A stretch of 64,000 bases of DNA from Erodium maritimum (GCA_963921825.1 OY997594.1:62295675-62359674), one strand, 5' to 3'; shown: positions 46,507 to 59,152, counted from the first letter of the stretch. The notes: generated from the sequence alone by a model not told the origin. A program made the numbers and translations.

Positions 46507-48210
46507 AGCTCAGCCTCTAGGAGCTCTTCTAAATTTTAGATCCCAGGAAGCACTTGTCCAAGCCTCAGAAACCAGTAGTTTTTTAACTTGTGAGTTCACA
46601 TATAATCTGGGATTCTGGGCCCTAGTAGCTTAAAGAGAGTGTCCCCCCACCATATATCTTCCCAGAATAAAATCCTTTCTCAATTTCCAAGAGTCCAAGA
46701 GAGGCCTTTAAGGCCAAATAAGTCATTAAATCTTGCATCATTGTTCAAGGCCTGAATGTGATGCATGAAGCTTCCATTCCCTATTTCATCAAAACTGGAC
46801 AGGTCCCATTCAGTGGAGCTCCATCCATATTTTCCACAGATTACTTGTTTCCAAAGTGAGCCTCTTTCCAAAGCAAATGTCCACCACTACTTGGCCAATA
46901 GAGATATATTCATATAAGTGAGGTTTTTGATTCCCAAGCCTCCCTTTTCTTTGCTTCTACATACCAGGTTCTAATTGAGCTTGCAGAAGGTTTTAGCTCT
47001 TGGACTCCCATTCCATAAGAATTTTCTCTGCCATCTTTCTAAGGACTTGATCACTCCTCTAGGAGCTCTGAGTATTGAAAAGAAATAAAGAGGAAGAGCA
47101 CTTAAGGTTGTCTTAATTAGGGTGATACTGCCTCCAAATGATAAAAGTTTTGCCTGCCACAATCTCAAAGCTGCCCTGTATTTCTTTAGAATTGGCTCCC
47201 AGGTACTGAGCCTTTTGGGGTTTGAGCCTAATGGGAACCCCAGATAATTGAGAGGTAGAGTTGACACAGTGCATCCTAGCATTACTGATAATTCTTCAGT
47301 TTCTATGTCTGTGAGATTAAAGGAAATTATGGCTGATTTAGCATAATTGACTGCCAGGCCAGAAGATAACTGAAACATATGAATAGCATATTTCAAATTT
47401 GGTATGCTATCCATTTCTGCCTTCATAAAGAAAATGGAATCATCTGCAAATTGGAGATGTGTTATTTCTGGACCCTCAGAAGTCATCTGGACACCTTTGA
47501 GAAGATTGGCTTGGACTGAGATCTTCATAATTTGATTTAAACCTTCTACTACCAGAACAAAGAGCAAAGGAGAGAGAGCACATCCTTGTCTTAGGCCTCT
47601 ACTTAGCTGGAAGTCTTTTGAGGGAGATCCATTGATGAGGACTGAGCTATGTGCTCTTAAACAAGAGATGATCCAAAATCTCCATTTGATCCCAAAGCCC
47701 ATCTTGGATAAAAGTAACATAATATAGTTCCAATTTACTTTATCAAAAGCTTGTTGGAAGTCAGCTTTAAAGATAAAAGCTTTGGTATTAGAGGACTTTA
47801 GGAAATGCACAACTTCTGAAGCTATCACAATTTCATCTGAGATTTGTCTACCAGATATGAAAGCTGATTGTTCCTCTCCAACCAATGAGTTGATCACTAT
47901 CTTTAGTCTTGTAGAAAGAAGCTTGGATAGAATTTTGTATGGACCCCCCCATAAGACTTATTGGTCTAAACTCCTCAAAAGTCATAGGAGCTGAATTTTT
48001 GGGGATTAAGGCTATGAAGGAGGAGTTAAGACCCTTCCCCAATTGACCAGTGTGATAGAAATATTGTAAGAAGTTTATCAAGTCACCTTTAATTATTGGC
48101 CAAGCTACTTGAAAAAATTTGAGAGTATACCCATCTGGGCTAGGAGCCTTCTCCCAATTGCAACTCATTACTGCTTGGAGTATTTCTTCTTCTTGAAAGG
48201 GTCTTTCCAA
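46507..48210 (-). pseudogene. LINE A ORF2, reverse transcriptase region
   Basis: 48210-47848 encodes the RT start (A-P-S-P-D-G-Y, F-I-A-L-I-P-K, F-R-P-I-S-L). A frame change near 47880 leads into a 308-codon open stretch (47897-46971) with A-F-I-S-G-R-Q-I, D-F-Q-Q-A-F-D, L-R-Q-G-C-A-L-S-P-L-L-F and the catalytic F-A-D-D. Thumb-like sequence then continues towards 46680. Reverse transcriptase primes on nicked chromosomal DNA. The copy is disrupted by stops and by the Copia array. Confidence 0.88.
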
Positions 48211-48441
48211 CCATAAGGCTTCCTCAGGGGAGATTGAATTAAAGGGGAGATCATCCAGACTTATATCTTTATTATCTGTAGCTGAGAATCTTAATTGGAA
48301 GTGTTTTGCTGCAGCTTGCTTGATTTCTGAGGGTTGAGAGAGGACTGCATTATTGTATAAAATTTGTGAAAGCCTTCCTTTATAGCCATTGAAGTTTGCA
48401 ATTCTATGGAAGTATTTGGAGCCTTTATCCCCATCATTGAG

Positions 48442-49474
48442 TCATTTTATTCTTGCCTTTTGGCACCACAATTTTGCTTGTAACTTGTATTTTTGAATCA
48501 ATATAGCTTTGTATGCCCCTCTGCCACTATTTTCCATATCAGTCAATGGCCTAGATTCTGCTAGAAGATCAAGTTGATGGATGGACTTTGTAATTGAATC
48601 AATTTGAGTATCCAAATATCCAAAGATCTCTATGTTCCAAGCTTTCAAATATGATTTTAGAAGACTGAGCTTTTTCCATAGAACAAAATGAGGTTGGCCT
48701 TCCACTGTATAATAATCCCAGAATTTTTATATTGCTGATAAGAATCTTGCATCTTCAATCCATATATTCAAGAATTTGAATGGCTTAGGCCCCCAATCAA
48801 TATGGTTGTCAGATAATATGATTGGCCTGTGATCAGAAATGGCTCTGGGTAAACAGGCTTGAGTTAAAGAGTTGAAGAGTATTAGGCAATCTGCTAATAT
48901 CAAGAATCTATCTAGCCTTGAAGCTCTTCCATTTGTACCAAACCAGGTAAACTTTCCTCCTTGTAGAGGAAGATCAATGAGACTTAGATTGGTAGCCAGG
49001 CTTTGAAAATTTTCCATATCAGAACCTCCCTTCCTTTGACTTGACCTCTCCTCTATGTTAAGAATGGCATTAAAGTCTCCTCATACTATTAAGAAGTGAT
49101 CATCCTGTACATTCCTCAATTCCAAGCACAATTCAATCCATAATGCTTTCCTTAAGGCACTACTATTAGGAGCATACACATTGACTAAGCAACATAGCCC
49201 ATCTAGTTGCAAAAACTTTCCAAACCAGATTATAGCTCCTGAGATTTTTTTGGTGTCTATAATGGAAAAGAGATTAGTATCCCATATAGATAAAATGCCC
49301 CCTGAATTACCTGAGGCATGAATTACTGAATGATCCCAGCCCAAAGATAGTCCACATTCTCTGAGAAAATGAAGTGGGAGAGGATCCAATTTTGTTTCTT
49401 GGATCATAATAAAACTAGGCTTTTGCTTGTGGATTAAGCTTCTGAGACATCTTCTCTTTTGAATGGAGGAAGCT
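48442..49474 (-). pseudogene. LINE A ORF2, endonuclease and linker
   Basis: An apurinic-type endonuclease domain, broken by frame changes. I-M-I-Q-E-T-K, G-N-S-G-G-I-L-S-I-W and V-N-V-Y-A-P are in 49474-49081. G-G-K-F-T-W-F-G, R-L-D-R-F and S-D-H-R-P-I are in 49017-48727. 48705-48442 is the linker to the reverse transcriptase. Confidence 0.88.
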
Positions 49475-49636
49475 ATAAAAGCTTTGGCATGAATCATGTC
49501 TCTCTATTCATTTATGATCAGTATATATACATCAATTATCCATATTCAAACTATACACATGATAAGGATAATATCTATTCAAATACTAAGTGATATATTT
49601 GAATAGATTATGGTAACTGAATAGATTATGCTAACA
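49475..49636 (-). repeat. Copia-2 3' LTR
   Basis: Partner of 54073-54234. The polyprotein stop codon overlaps its first bases (TAG at 49633-49631). Confidence 0.88.
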
Positions 49637-52600
49637 CGTCACCGTAGTCGGAACGGGAGGATCACGGACGTTCAGACTATCACGAAAGTCAACAAACAAG
49701 ACATGAGGGAGTCCCTTGGTGAAGATGTCCGCAATCTGAGAGCGTGTAGGAACATGAAGAACACGAACATGACCACGAGCAACCTTTTCCCGCACAAAAT
49801 GGATGTCAAGCTCAATGTGCTTAGTGCGTTGGTGCTGTACCGGATTTCCTGCTAGATAAATGGCGCTAACATTGTCACAGTATACCAGGGTGGCTCGGGG
49901 AACTGGACAATGAAGCTCCAGTAGAAGGTTGCGAATCCAGCAGGATTCAGACACTACTTGAGCCACTCCACGATACTCGACTTCAGTGCTGGAGCGAGAG
50001 ACTGTAAGTTGCCGCTTAGATGACCAGGATATAAGATTATCCCCGAGAAACACATAGTAACAAGATGTGGAACGTTGTATCCGGACAGCCTGCCCAGTCT
50101 GCATCGGTGTAACCCACGAGATCCATCGAGCGAGATGCATATAGGTGAAGGCCAAGATGTAAGGATCCCTGAAGATACCGAATAATTCGCTTAAGAGCTT
50201 CCATGTGACCAACACGAGGATCATGCATGTGTAGACACACCTGCTGAACAGCATATGCAATGTCAGGCCGTGTGAAAGTGAGATACTGCAGTGCTCCTGC
50301 AAGACTCCTGTAGAGAGATGGATCAGCAAACGGCTCACCAGCCGATGCACTCAGCTTACCTTTAGAATCAACTGGAGTGGATGACCGAGAGCAGGAATCC
50401 ATGCCAGCCCGGTGAATGATCTCCTCAGTATACTTTCGTTGAGAGAGGAACAAGCCACCCGAATGACGAGTGACCGCGATGCCCAAAAAATAAGATAGAG
50501 GACCTAAGTCCTTCATGGCAAACTCGGATGCTAGATGCTTCATGATAGTGAGGCGAAGTGAGTCACTGGAAGTAGTGAGGATAATGTCATCCACATAGAG
50601 AAGTATAAACGCCGTATCAGCACCACTGTGATATATGAAAAGAGAATGATCATATTTGCCGTGAGAAAATCCAATAGTGGCTACATAGTCCGTGAATCGC
50701 TGGTACCAGGCTCGAGGAGCCTGCTTGAGCCCATAAAGTGATCACCGGAGGAGGCAAACATAGTCTGGATGAGTGGTACTATGAAACCCTTGTGGTTGAT
50801 GCATGTAGACTGTCTCAGACAGATCACCATGTAGAAATGCATCCTTCACATCCAGTTGATGAATAGGCCATGATCGACATAGAGCGAGACTCAAAACAAT
50901 CCTGATGGTGGCTGGTTTCACTATTGGGCTGAATGTTTCGTAGCAGTCCACGCCAACCTGTTGCGAGCTTCCGTCACCTACAAGACGAGCTTTATAGCGC
51001 TCAAAAGAACCGCCAGAGCGAATTTTATGACGAAAAATCCACATAGATCGAACAATATTAGCAGTACAAGGACGAGGTACGAGCTCCCAAGTTTTATATT
51101 TAATTAAAGCATAATATTCATCATGCATGGCAAGACTCCAGTTTGGGTCCAATAGTGCATCTTTTGCTGATTTCGGGACTGGGGATGGAGAGGTGGATGC
51201 AGTGAGATTGAACAATGATCGAGGTGTAATGATACTTGATCGTGATCGAGTCTGCATCGGATGGGTGGGTAGTTTAGGGGGTACATCATGAACCTTGTCT
51301 GGTGATCGGGTAGATAGTGGAGTGATGGTGGGCGAGGGACTAATTCGATTATGGTCAACGGGAGAGGTCTGCAACGGTGTAGGTGATTAGGGTGAGGTCA
51401 TGGGGGTGGAGTTCTCAATAGTGAACAATGGGGTAGTAAGGTCCAAAAAATAATAATTTGTAGGTGACCGGTTTGTCATGGCAAATGGGACAGCCGTTTC
51501 GTCAAAGAGAACATGCCGTGCCACAAAGATGCGTTTGGTCGTCGGGTCAAAGCAGATGTATCCACGATGCTGAGACGGAAAACCGAAGAACACACAAGGA
51601 ACAGAACGAGGTTGGAGTTTATTAATCGAAACAACAGGTAAGAGAGGAAAACATGCACACCCAAATATACGTAAGTGATCGTAAGACGGGACACGAGAGA
51701 ACAGATAATGAGTAGGTGTAGCGAAACTAAGAATTTTACTAGGAAGCACATTATGCAGATATGTGGACATAGACAACGCAAAATGCCAGAAATTAGGAGG
51801 GACAGACGAGTGTCCCAGAAGTGTAGGAATTGTATTATTTAGCGTACAAATTTTTTCGTTCAGCACGTCCGTTTTGAGGAGAGGTATAGGGGCACGAGAG
51901 CCTGAAGATCATGCCATTGTCAGCACAAAACTTATGCAGTGGTCCATTTTCAAATTCCTTCCCGTTGTCGCATTGTAGTGCCTTAATTGATGCTCCAAAT
52001 TGAGTACGAACATACGAGTCGAACGATACAAATATTGAGTAGACTTGTGATTTAGAATACAATGGGAATGTCCACACAAAATTTGTAAAATCATCAACCA
52101 ATAACAGATAATATCGATGACCTGTAGAACTTAAAACTGGTGAAGTCCATAAATCCCCATGAATAATGTCAAAAGGTGCAAACGTACAAGAACGAGACAA
52201 TTTAAACAGTAATTTAATGTTTTTTTCCTAAGGCACAAGAATGACAAAACAAACTAGACGAAGATCCACATTGGACCAGATTATTGCGTCAGAGAGCATC
52301 GAAGACAAGAGCACCTGGGTGTCTCAATTGTGAGTGCCAGACTGATGGAGACAAAGCTAAAAATGAGGAGGATGCACCATGAGAAGATGGCGATGATGAA
52401 GACACAGGGTAGAGATCTCTTGAGCTATCACATCTCAGCAAAGCCTTGCCTGTCTGATAGTCCTTCACAGAAAAAACAAAACGATCAAATTCAACAGATA
52501 CATTATTGTCCGTGACAAAACGGCGTACAGATACAAGGTTTTTAATGATTTGAGGGGCATGAATAACATTAAATAAGGTAAGAGACGGGTGGTTTGGGGT

Positions 52601-53958
52601 TAAAGATGCACTACCGTACCCCATAATTGGAATATGATGACCATTTCCTACCACAACATGACGATTAGAGCTTGAATTAAAATAAGAACCGAGACTACCT
52701 GAGTCAGAGGTCATATGGGAGGTCGCACCTGAGTCCATGTACCATTGATCCGGTGGATTCAGCGTCATAGAGTTGAAAGCAGCATCAATGTTCGTGGGAA
52801 CATGAGAATCATGAGTAGAGGATGTAGCTCTTGATGAATTTCCTTGATTAAAAGATGAATTTCCTTGATTATGCTGTTGTTGTGACTGTTGTGGGCGTGA
52901 GGTGGGATACGGGCCGAGCAGGCCGTGAGTTTAATGTTGCACAGGACCAGGAGAGGGGTGTGGGCCGGCCCATGGACGCGTCTGTCCATTCCAGAAGCCC
53001 TGAGTTGGGTATGGGCAAGGCCCAAACTGCTGCCAATATTGACCGGGCCCAGCAGATGGATAAGTGAAGCCCGACCCCCTCTACGTTTGCTGCGTTCTGT
53101 GCGTGCGATTCCCTCCTCTCCCAGATCGACTGCGACCTCCTCTTTCAGGTCGCCGGCCACGAGTTGCACGTCCGACATTCATCCCTCCATCGGAGTCTTT
53201 CTCAGAATTAACCTACGAGCAAGGGCAGATTGCACAGGTAACAATTGATTCTGTTTTTGCTTCCTCGTCTCTTCCAACAGAAGCTGTGACCTAGCTTCAT
53301 GACATAGGGGAAATGGATCACGTTGTTGAATAATTGCAGCAACGTGATCATAAGCCCCGGTAAGTCCAGTAACCAATTGCACAACAAGCCTATTATTATA
53401 TACTGAAGCACCCGTATTTGATAGTTGATCAGCAAGGTTTTTGTGTTCCTGACAGTAAGAGGAGATACCAGTGAAATTGTCTAGACGAGTATTAGAAAAT
53501 TGATTTTCAAGATGAACAATCCTGGTATGTCGATTGTCTTGAAATATACTGCGTATGGCAGACCAAGCCCGGGCAGCAGTAGAGTCCGACTTAATGATCG
53601 TCTGAAGGAGATCGCTTGAAATAGTGCCATAGATCCATTGTAGGACGGTGGCATCAACACGAAACCAAAGCTCAGTATTAGGAGTGGTTGAGAAGGAGGA
53701 CACCTGAGATGTTGTGGTTGTTGTTTTGGTTGTTTTGTCTGTGGCACTGGAGTCGGCATCTGTAGTGGTCTCGGAGGAAGCTTCAACAGGTGCGGGAGAT
53801 GTGATGACCTCCGACAAGATATGATGAGTGACCTGGAATGCTCTGCAATGGATTTTGAATAGCTCAGCCCACAATGAGTAATGCTATTTCTCCATATCGA
53901 GAACAATGGGAATTGTAAGACGGATGTTTGTGACTGTCAAGGCCGGATGGGATGCCAT
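49631..53958 (-). pseudogene. Copia-2 gag-pol polyprotein
   Basis: Gag starts at ATG 53958 (M-A-S-H-P-A-L-T-V) and meets an in-frame TAG about 25 codons later. The UBN2-type gag continues to about 53200. Protease has the intact W-Y-M-D-S-G-A-T-S-H-M (near 52745). Integrase (about 52290-51390) shows D-L-W, D-N-G-K-E-F and S-P-Q-N-G-R-A-E-R, then a frame break. Reverse transcriptase (51374-50037) has Q-L-D-V-K-D-A-F-L-H-G and L-L-Y-V-D-D-I. RNase H (about 50180-49660) has D-A-D-W-A-G and T-K-H-I-E-L-D-I-H. All Copia domains are present in PR-INT-RT-RH order, but several frame breaks make it inactive. Confidence 0.9.
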
Positions 53959-54072
53959 TGTGACTGTGGAGAGAAGGTGAAATGACCTGCAAAATATTTG
54001 TGAGATTGAAGAATGAAGAGAAATTAGCAAGCGGAAGAGTTCTAGCTGGATTAAGTTTCCATCTCTGATACC

Positions 54073-54234
54073 ATAAAAGCTTTGGTATGAATCGTGTCTC
54101 TCTATTCATTTATGATCATGATATATACATCAATTATCCCTATTCAAACTATACACATGATGAGGATAATATCTATTCAAATACTAAGTGATATATTTGA
54201 ATAGATTATGGTAACTGAATAGATTATGCTAACA
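54073..54234 (-). repeat. Copia-2 5' LTR
   Basis: Begins TGTTAGC on the minus strand and ends CTTTTA(T), not the usual CA. Confidence 0.88.
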
Positions 54235-54238
54235 AGCT

Positions 54239-54267
54239 CCTCTAACATTCCAAGAGAGAATCTTCAT
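54239..54267 (-). pseudogene. LINE A ORF2 start
   Basis: ATG at 54267 opens the typical plant LINE ORF2 start M-K-I-L-S-W-N-V-R-G. It is cut by Copia-2 ten codons later and resumes at 49474. Confidence 0.8.
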
Positions 54268-54274
54268 AGCAGCT

Positions 54275-54900
54275 CTAATCTGAGGAATGTAAGTTGGTGA
54301 GATTCTTACTCACCAGAGTAGTAGCATCAATAGCAAGTTCATCATCTTCATCTGAGCCTTCTTCCAGAACCACATTGGACTTAATCTGATCTTCAAGGGA
54401 ATTTAGATGGTGTATTAAGAGATCTTCTGATACTCTAGACTTCAAGCCAATGGCTTTACCAAATTTCCAAGCATTTTTTGCTTCAGAATTTTCAGTTTTA
54501 GAATAACAATCTTCTTTTCTTTTAGCTTGGATTTGGTTGTGTAAGAATGAGAAATATTTGCAAGAATGGACTTCTTCCTTTTGCTTTTCCCTTTCCAACT
54601 CTCAGTCTGACTAGATTTTTTAGGAGTGAGGCAAAGCAGATCTGCCACCTCATTAATTTGCTGCTGTAGAAAATGAGGAGGAGAAGGAATAATGGGATCA
54701 ATTAGATTTTCCTCTCCACTTGAGATTAGGTCTAAACCTTGTGGCCCCCCTGAGATTGACTGTGATAAGAATGTTCCTTCTTCCTTTTGTAGGACTGGAC
54801 TTGTAGTACCCTTTTCCAAAGCAATTTTCTCTTGAACCCAACCCAGCACTAAATGCTTCTCAGACTTCTCAAACTTTCTACTTTGTATATCCTGGGCCCT
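54275..54900 (-). pseudogene. LINE A ORF1 remnant (C-terminal part)
   Basis: Two overlapping frames encode a charged, Lys/Ser-rich region followed by an acidic tail (L-I-H-H-L-N-S-L-E-D-Q, then E-G-S-D-E-D-D-E). The same tail pattern ends the ORF1 of LINE C, supporting the ORF1 assignment. The N-terminal RNA-binding part is missing. Confidence 0.65.
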
Positions 54901-54904
54901 TCTA

Positions 54905-55523
54905 AATACAAAGATAATTCAAAAGCGTATGCTACAATCTAAAATGTGGAATCAAAAGGCAAGGCTCAACTGGACAAGAGAGGGGGACAATACTAAGTTT
55001 TTTCATCTTGTGGCAAATTACAACAAGTCCAGGAACAAAATCATCCAAATAAATGATAATGGAAGGACTTTCTCAGTTCCTATGCAAATTAGAGAGGCTT
55101 CTCATTTGCCTTCTGCTAATAGATTCACGATTTCTTCTTCAGTATGCTTGATCTATCTTCTCTTCCTTTCAAATCTCTTTCTCTGGTTCAAGCACAATTA
55201 TTGCAACAACCTTTTACTGAATTGGAAGTGCTGAATGCTATAAAATATTGCTCTAGGGAGAAGTCTCTTGGTCTAGATGGTTTTTCAATGAGATTTTATC
55301 AAGTCTGTTGGGATATTGTGAAAGAGGATATTTTGGCTCTCATGAATCATTGCTTCAATGGTGTAGAGCTTGGAAAGGGTTTGAACTCCACTTTTATTAC
55401 TCTCATTCCAAAGAACTATTCTTTCTTGTCTTTTGAGGATTACATGCCTATTAGTCTTATGAATAGCCCTTATAAAATTATACCCAAGGTCCTTACTGCT
55501 ATATTAAAACCTATTACGGATGT
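54905..55523 (+). pseudogene. LINE B reverse transcriptase, N-terminal part
   Basis: Encodes the linker (K-A-R-L-N-W-T-R-E-G-D-N-T-K-F-F-H) and the RT start (L-G-L-D-G-F, F-I-T-L-I-P-K, M-P-I-S-L-M-N). The frame is cut at 55523 by the solo LTR. Confidence 0.8.
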
Positions 55524-57266
55524 TGTTAGCCTTAGTGCCCGTAGTCCAATCGTAAAATGTCCAAATGTAAATATCACCGTTGGAAATATAATAAAACGAC
55601 TTTCATATTACTTAAGTGTCGGAGTAATATATCGTTTGTGTTCTCGATCTCTACCCACTAGGAAAATAGAACCATAGATCGAGATAGATCACACTCGATG
55701 GGGTCCCTAGTCAACAGTTTCCACTAGAAGCGACTAGTATGAAAGACGACTCTTGATGGCTTACGTTCTATTGGCCATTGGAAAGGGTTTCGGAGTCTGA
55801 TCATAGATATCATGTGGGACATGATATTGGACGACCCAACCTGAATATTTTCTATAGATTAGGTCATGAACATATTCAGAGTCGTAGCTTGTCATGTATC
55901 CTTAGAACGAGGAGTCTCTGTGGTTACTATGCAGTAAAAAACTAAGTTTGACCTGAGCCTAACATTGCACCGTGACTAGGCTTCCATAACGGCCAAGATT
56001 GGCTTGGGGAATGATTGCATGAGTGACACGAGAGACGGCTAAGAGATTTATCCTTCATACTACGATATGAAAAAGATATCGGTTCACGGCCTCTTGATTG
56101 AGAGTGACTGAAGGAAAAACATGGCCATGCACATGATACGGGGTATCATATATTCAGTCATCTCACATATCAAGGAACAGTGATTGAGAATAATAAGGAT
56201 GACGACTCTATGCCTTATCTCAATCAAGATATCGGAGATAAAAGGATAATGACGGGGACGACGAAAAGGTTAGCTACGACACAAGGTTGATTCGCCATGT
56301 AGTATCAGGCTATGCTAAGTCTTGTTAGCTGCCACTAGGGTAAGATCAAGTAAATTGAGAATTTACGTTGATCTACCGACATGCATAAACCTAAGGGTCA
56401 ACACCAGAAGATGAAACTCATTTACACACCAATGGAGCAAGGGCCAAATGGAAAGTTAACACGGGACATGACCAAAATTGGGTTTTGGGTCATAAGCCGT
56501 GTGTGATTAGGATATCAGAGATCGAGACAAGGCTTAGGTTCTTGGGATCGATCTCATCGGATGATGTTGGACATATCCAAAGTGGGTGGCATTGGAGACA
56601 TTTTGAGCATCATGGGACCTCGATGGGCTTGGGACGTGGGCCCCACCCATTAGGCCCATGGACGGCCCAAATCTCCAAGGGCCTAAGGAAATATCTAGTT
56701 AGGTCTTGACTAGATGAATCAAACTAGTTTAATTAGGTTAGTTAGTTAGTAACCAAGTGGGACCTCATTTCCACTAACTAACTAGACTAACTAATTATAC
56801 AGTTCCACTATCCTAATCATCTATGAAACTTGGCTTGTGATGGGAGATTAGTGAGGTAATGGACACTACTTAACTCCACATGCAAAGCCATTAGTCATCA
56901 CTCTCTTGCATATGAAGTAAGAGATTTAGAAAAAAAATTCAGCAACTCTTCTCTTCTTCCCCCTCTTGGTCGAAACCCCTTAGAGCTCCATTTGTGGTTG
57001 TGTTCTTGAGTTCTAAACCAAGAACTATGTGGCTTTGATTCCTTGGAGGATACGTAGGCGTCTTATAGACTCGAGTCATTCATCTTCCTTGGTGTTCTTC
57101 ATCTATACATTTTTTTCTTGAACAAATTGGTAAGGAAACCTTGAGCTGAAATTTTCTCTTGTAAATTCCATTCTTTGGTAGTAAATCTAAGGCATCGTCT
57201 TTTGGTTTTGTTTTGATTATTCTACTGCGAGTTGGTAACTCTCCAACTCTACCAAGAGACCCAACA
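55524..57266 (+). mobile_element. Probable solo LTR (Gypsy-like), 1743 bp
   Basis: The element starts TGTTAGCC, ends ACCCAACA and has no significant ORF. LINE B coding resumes on the right side in the reading expected after one 5-bp duplication. The flanks are GATGT (55519-55523) and AATAT (57267-57271), which match only if two G-to-A changes are allowed. With no second LTR or internal region, LTR-LTR recombination is the likely origin. The superfamily is a guess from length and composition. Confidence 0.6.
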
Positions 57267-57271
57267 AATAT

Positions 57272-59152
57272 ATTGGTGTATGATGTTCAATATGGATTTA
57301 TTACAGGAAGACAAATCATGGATGGCATATTAATTGCTACTGAACTTATCCATTCCATTAAACAATCAGGCTAGGAGGTGATTGTCTTTAAATTGGATTT
57401 TGAAAAAACCTATGACCATATACAGTGGGATTCCTTATTCAAATTCTTACAAAGAATGAGTTTGGGGGAATTGTGGATTTCTTGGATGGTTGTTTCTAAG
57501 GGTTTTCATTATCCCCCCTTTTATTTGCATTGGTTGCAGAAAGTCTCCATCAATTATTGGAAAAAATGATTGAGGGTGGGATGTTTGCCGGGGTAAGATG
57601 TAATCCTTTGGGCATGAGATCTCGCATCTGCAATTTGCATATGACACTCTCATATTCATTGAGAATGGCATTCATCAAACTTATGACCTCAAACATACTC
57701 TCAAATGCTTTCAACAGGCCACCAGTTTGAAGATCAACTTTCAGAAGTCTAAATTCCTTGTCTTAAATCCTAATATTGTTAGTAAGAAACACATCACTAC
57801 TATCATGGGTTCCTCATATATGGATTTACCTTTTGACTACCTTGGTTTGCAATTGGGGGCCAATCCAAGATTGAAAAAGACTTGGGAGCTTGTGTTGATC
57901 AAAAGACTTTGGGGGAAGGATCAGCTTGATTAAGTCATCTATTTCTTCTCTTCCTTTGTTTTATATGTGTCTCTATAAGGCCCTCAAGGGTGTCATCAAG
58001 GAGATGGAGAAATGGCAGAGAAGGTTTCTTTGGAATAGGACCATTAACAAACAAAGTTCTTCATAAAGTTAGGTGGAATCTTATCTGTAAACCTAAACAA
58101 CCAGGTAGGTTGGGGATTAAAGACCTTCACATTATGAACAAAGCATTGCAGGCTAGGTGGTGGTGGATATTTTCCTTGGAGAAAGATTAATTATGGAAAC
58201 AATTATTATGTTCTAAATATGGTTGAGATATTTCTGCTTGGGACTTATCTAAATTTATGCTGCATAATAGTTAGAGCTTCTTGAGACATATTGATTCATA
58301 TATTTCCTCTCCCAATTTTTCTAATACCTTTGGGGTAGTGGGGTTTCAATGGATTGTGGTATCTTGCAATAGAGTGGTCTTTTTGGAAGATATTTGGATC
58401 ACATACTCTCCTCTCAAACACATATTTTAGAGATTATACCATTTTAGCACTCAAAAATCTGGTTTAGTGTCCAACAACTGTTATGGTAGTGATTGGATTT
58501 TATATTTCAGAAGACATCTGAGGGGATGAGAGAAAGGACAATTCTTTCTTCTAAGTAAAATCCTCAACAACTTTCATACCCTTACAACTGTTGATGACAA
58601 GGTCACATGGATTCTTGATGACAATGGCTTCAGTGTTAAGAAAACGTATCAAACCTTGGATGAATCTGTAGATTTGGCTCTTAATTGGTCGTCCTTACTT
58701 TGAGCCCCTATTCTTCCTCCTAAGATAGCTGTCTTTGCCTGGTTATTGTGTATGCAGGTTTTGCTAACAAAAAATTTTCTCTTGGTCACAGGCATGTACT
58801 CCAAAATGATATTTGGTGTCCTCTCTACCATGAGGAACCTGAGGAATTGAACCATCTATATATTTGTTGCAGAGTGTCTTGGCTGATATGGAATTCATGT
58901 TTAGAGTGGTGGTGGATTTCTTCTGCTTGTAATGATTACATCAAGGACTGGTTCATTGGTTGGAATCAACTTGGTTCTTCAAGGTTCAAAAATCATTGGT
59001 TCATGCTTGCTTCTATTGTGATATAGAGGATTTGGCTTTCTATAAATAAGGTTATTTTTAAGAACTACTTGGAAGAACCTGAGGTCATCTTGCAATACAT
59101 TTAGAGTTATTATTATTAGTTATTATGGGAAAAGATCAAGCAGGGCCTGTCC
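57272..59152 (+). pseudogene. LINE B reverse transcriptase, rest, and zinc-binding region
   Basis: Q-Y-G-F-I-T-G-R-Q-I and the degenerate D-F-E-K-T-Y-D core lie in 57282-57470. Further RT, Y-L-G-L-Q-L-G-A-N-P and W-Q-R-R-F-L-W-N lie to about 58040. The zf-RVT remnant with L-N-H-L-Y-I-C-C is at 58748-59026. Many stops are present. I do not see an intact F-A-D-D in frame. Confidence 0.75.

Larger units (their letters stand above)
49475..54234 (-). mobile_element. Copia-2, Ale/Retrofit-type, full length but broken
   Basis: 162-bp LTRs at 54073-54234 (5') and 49475-49636 (3') differ at six positions by eye. The primer site TGGTATCAGAG (54072-54062) follows the 5' LTR. AGCT flanks both ends (49471-49474 and 54235-54238), a partial target duplication. 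The element lies just after the start of LINE A ORF2. Each LTR contains an inverted repeat with 13-bp arms (49573-49585 and 49596-49608 in the 3' LTR). Confidence 0.9.
26131..54900 (-). mobile_element. LINE A, split by two Copia insertions
   Basis: A non-LTR retrotransposon read from about 54900 down to its poly(A) (plus-strand T-run 26131-26138). Order on the minus strand: ORF1 remnant, ORF2 start (54267), Copia-2 insertion (54234-49475), endonuclease, reverse transcriptase, Copia array insertion (46501-27641), C-terminal zinc-binding region, 3' UTR, poly(A). With the insertions removed it is about 5.2 kb, a normal plant L1 length. Frame breaks in ORF2 show it is inactive. The 5' limit is uncertain. 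Confidence 0.85.
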
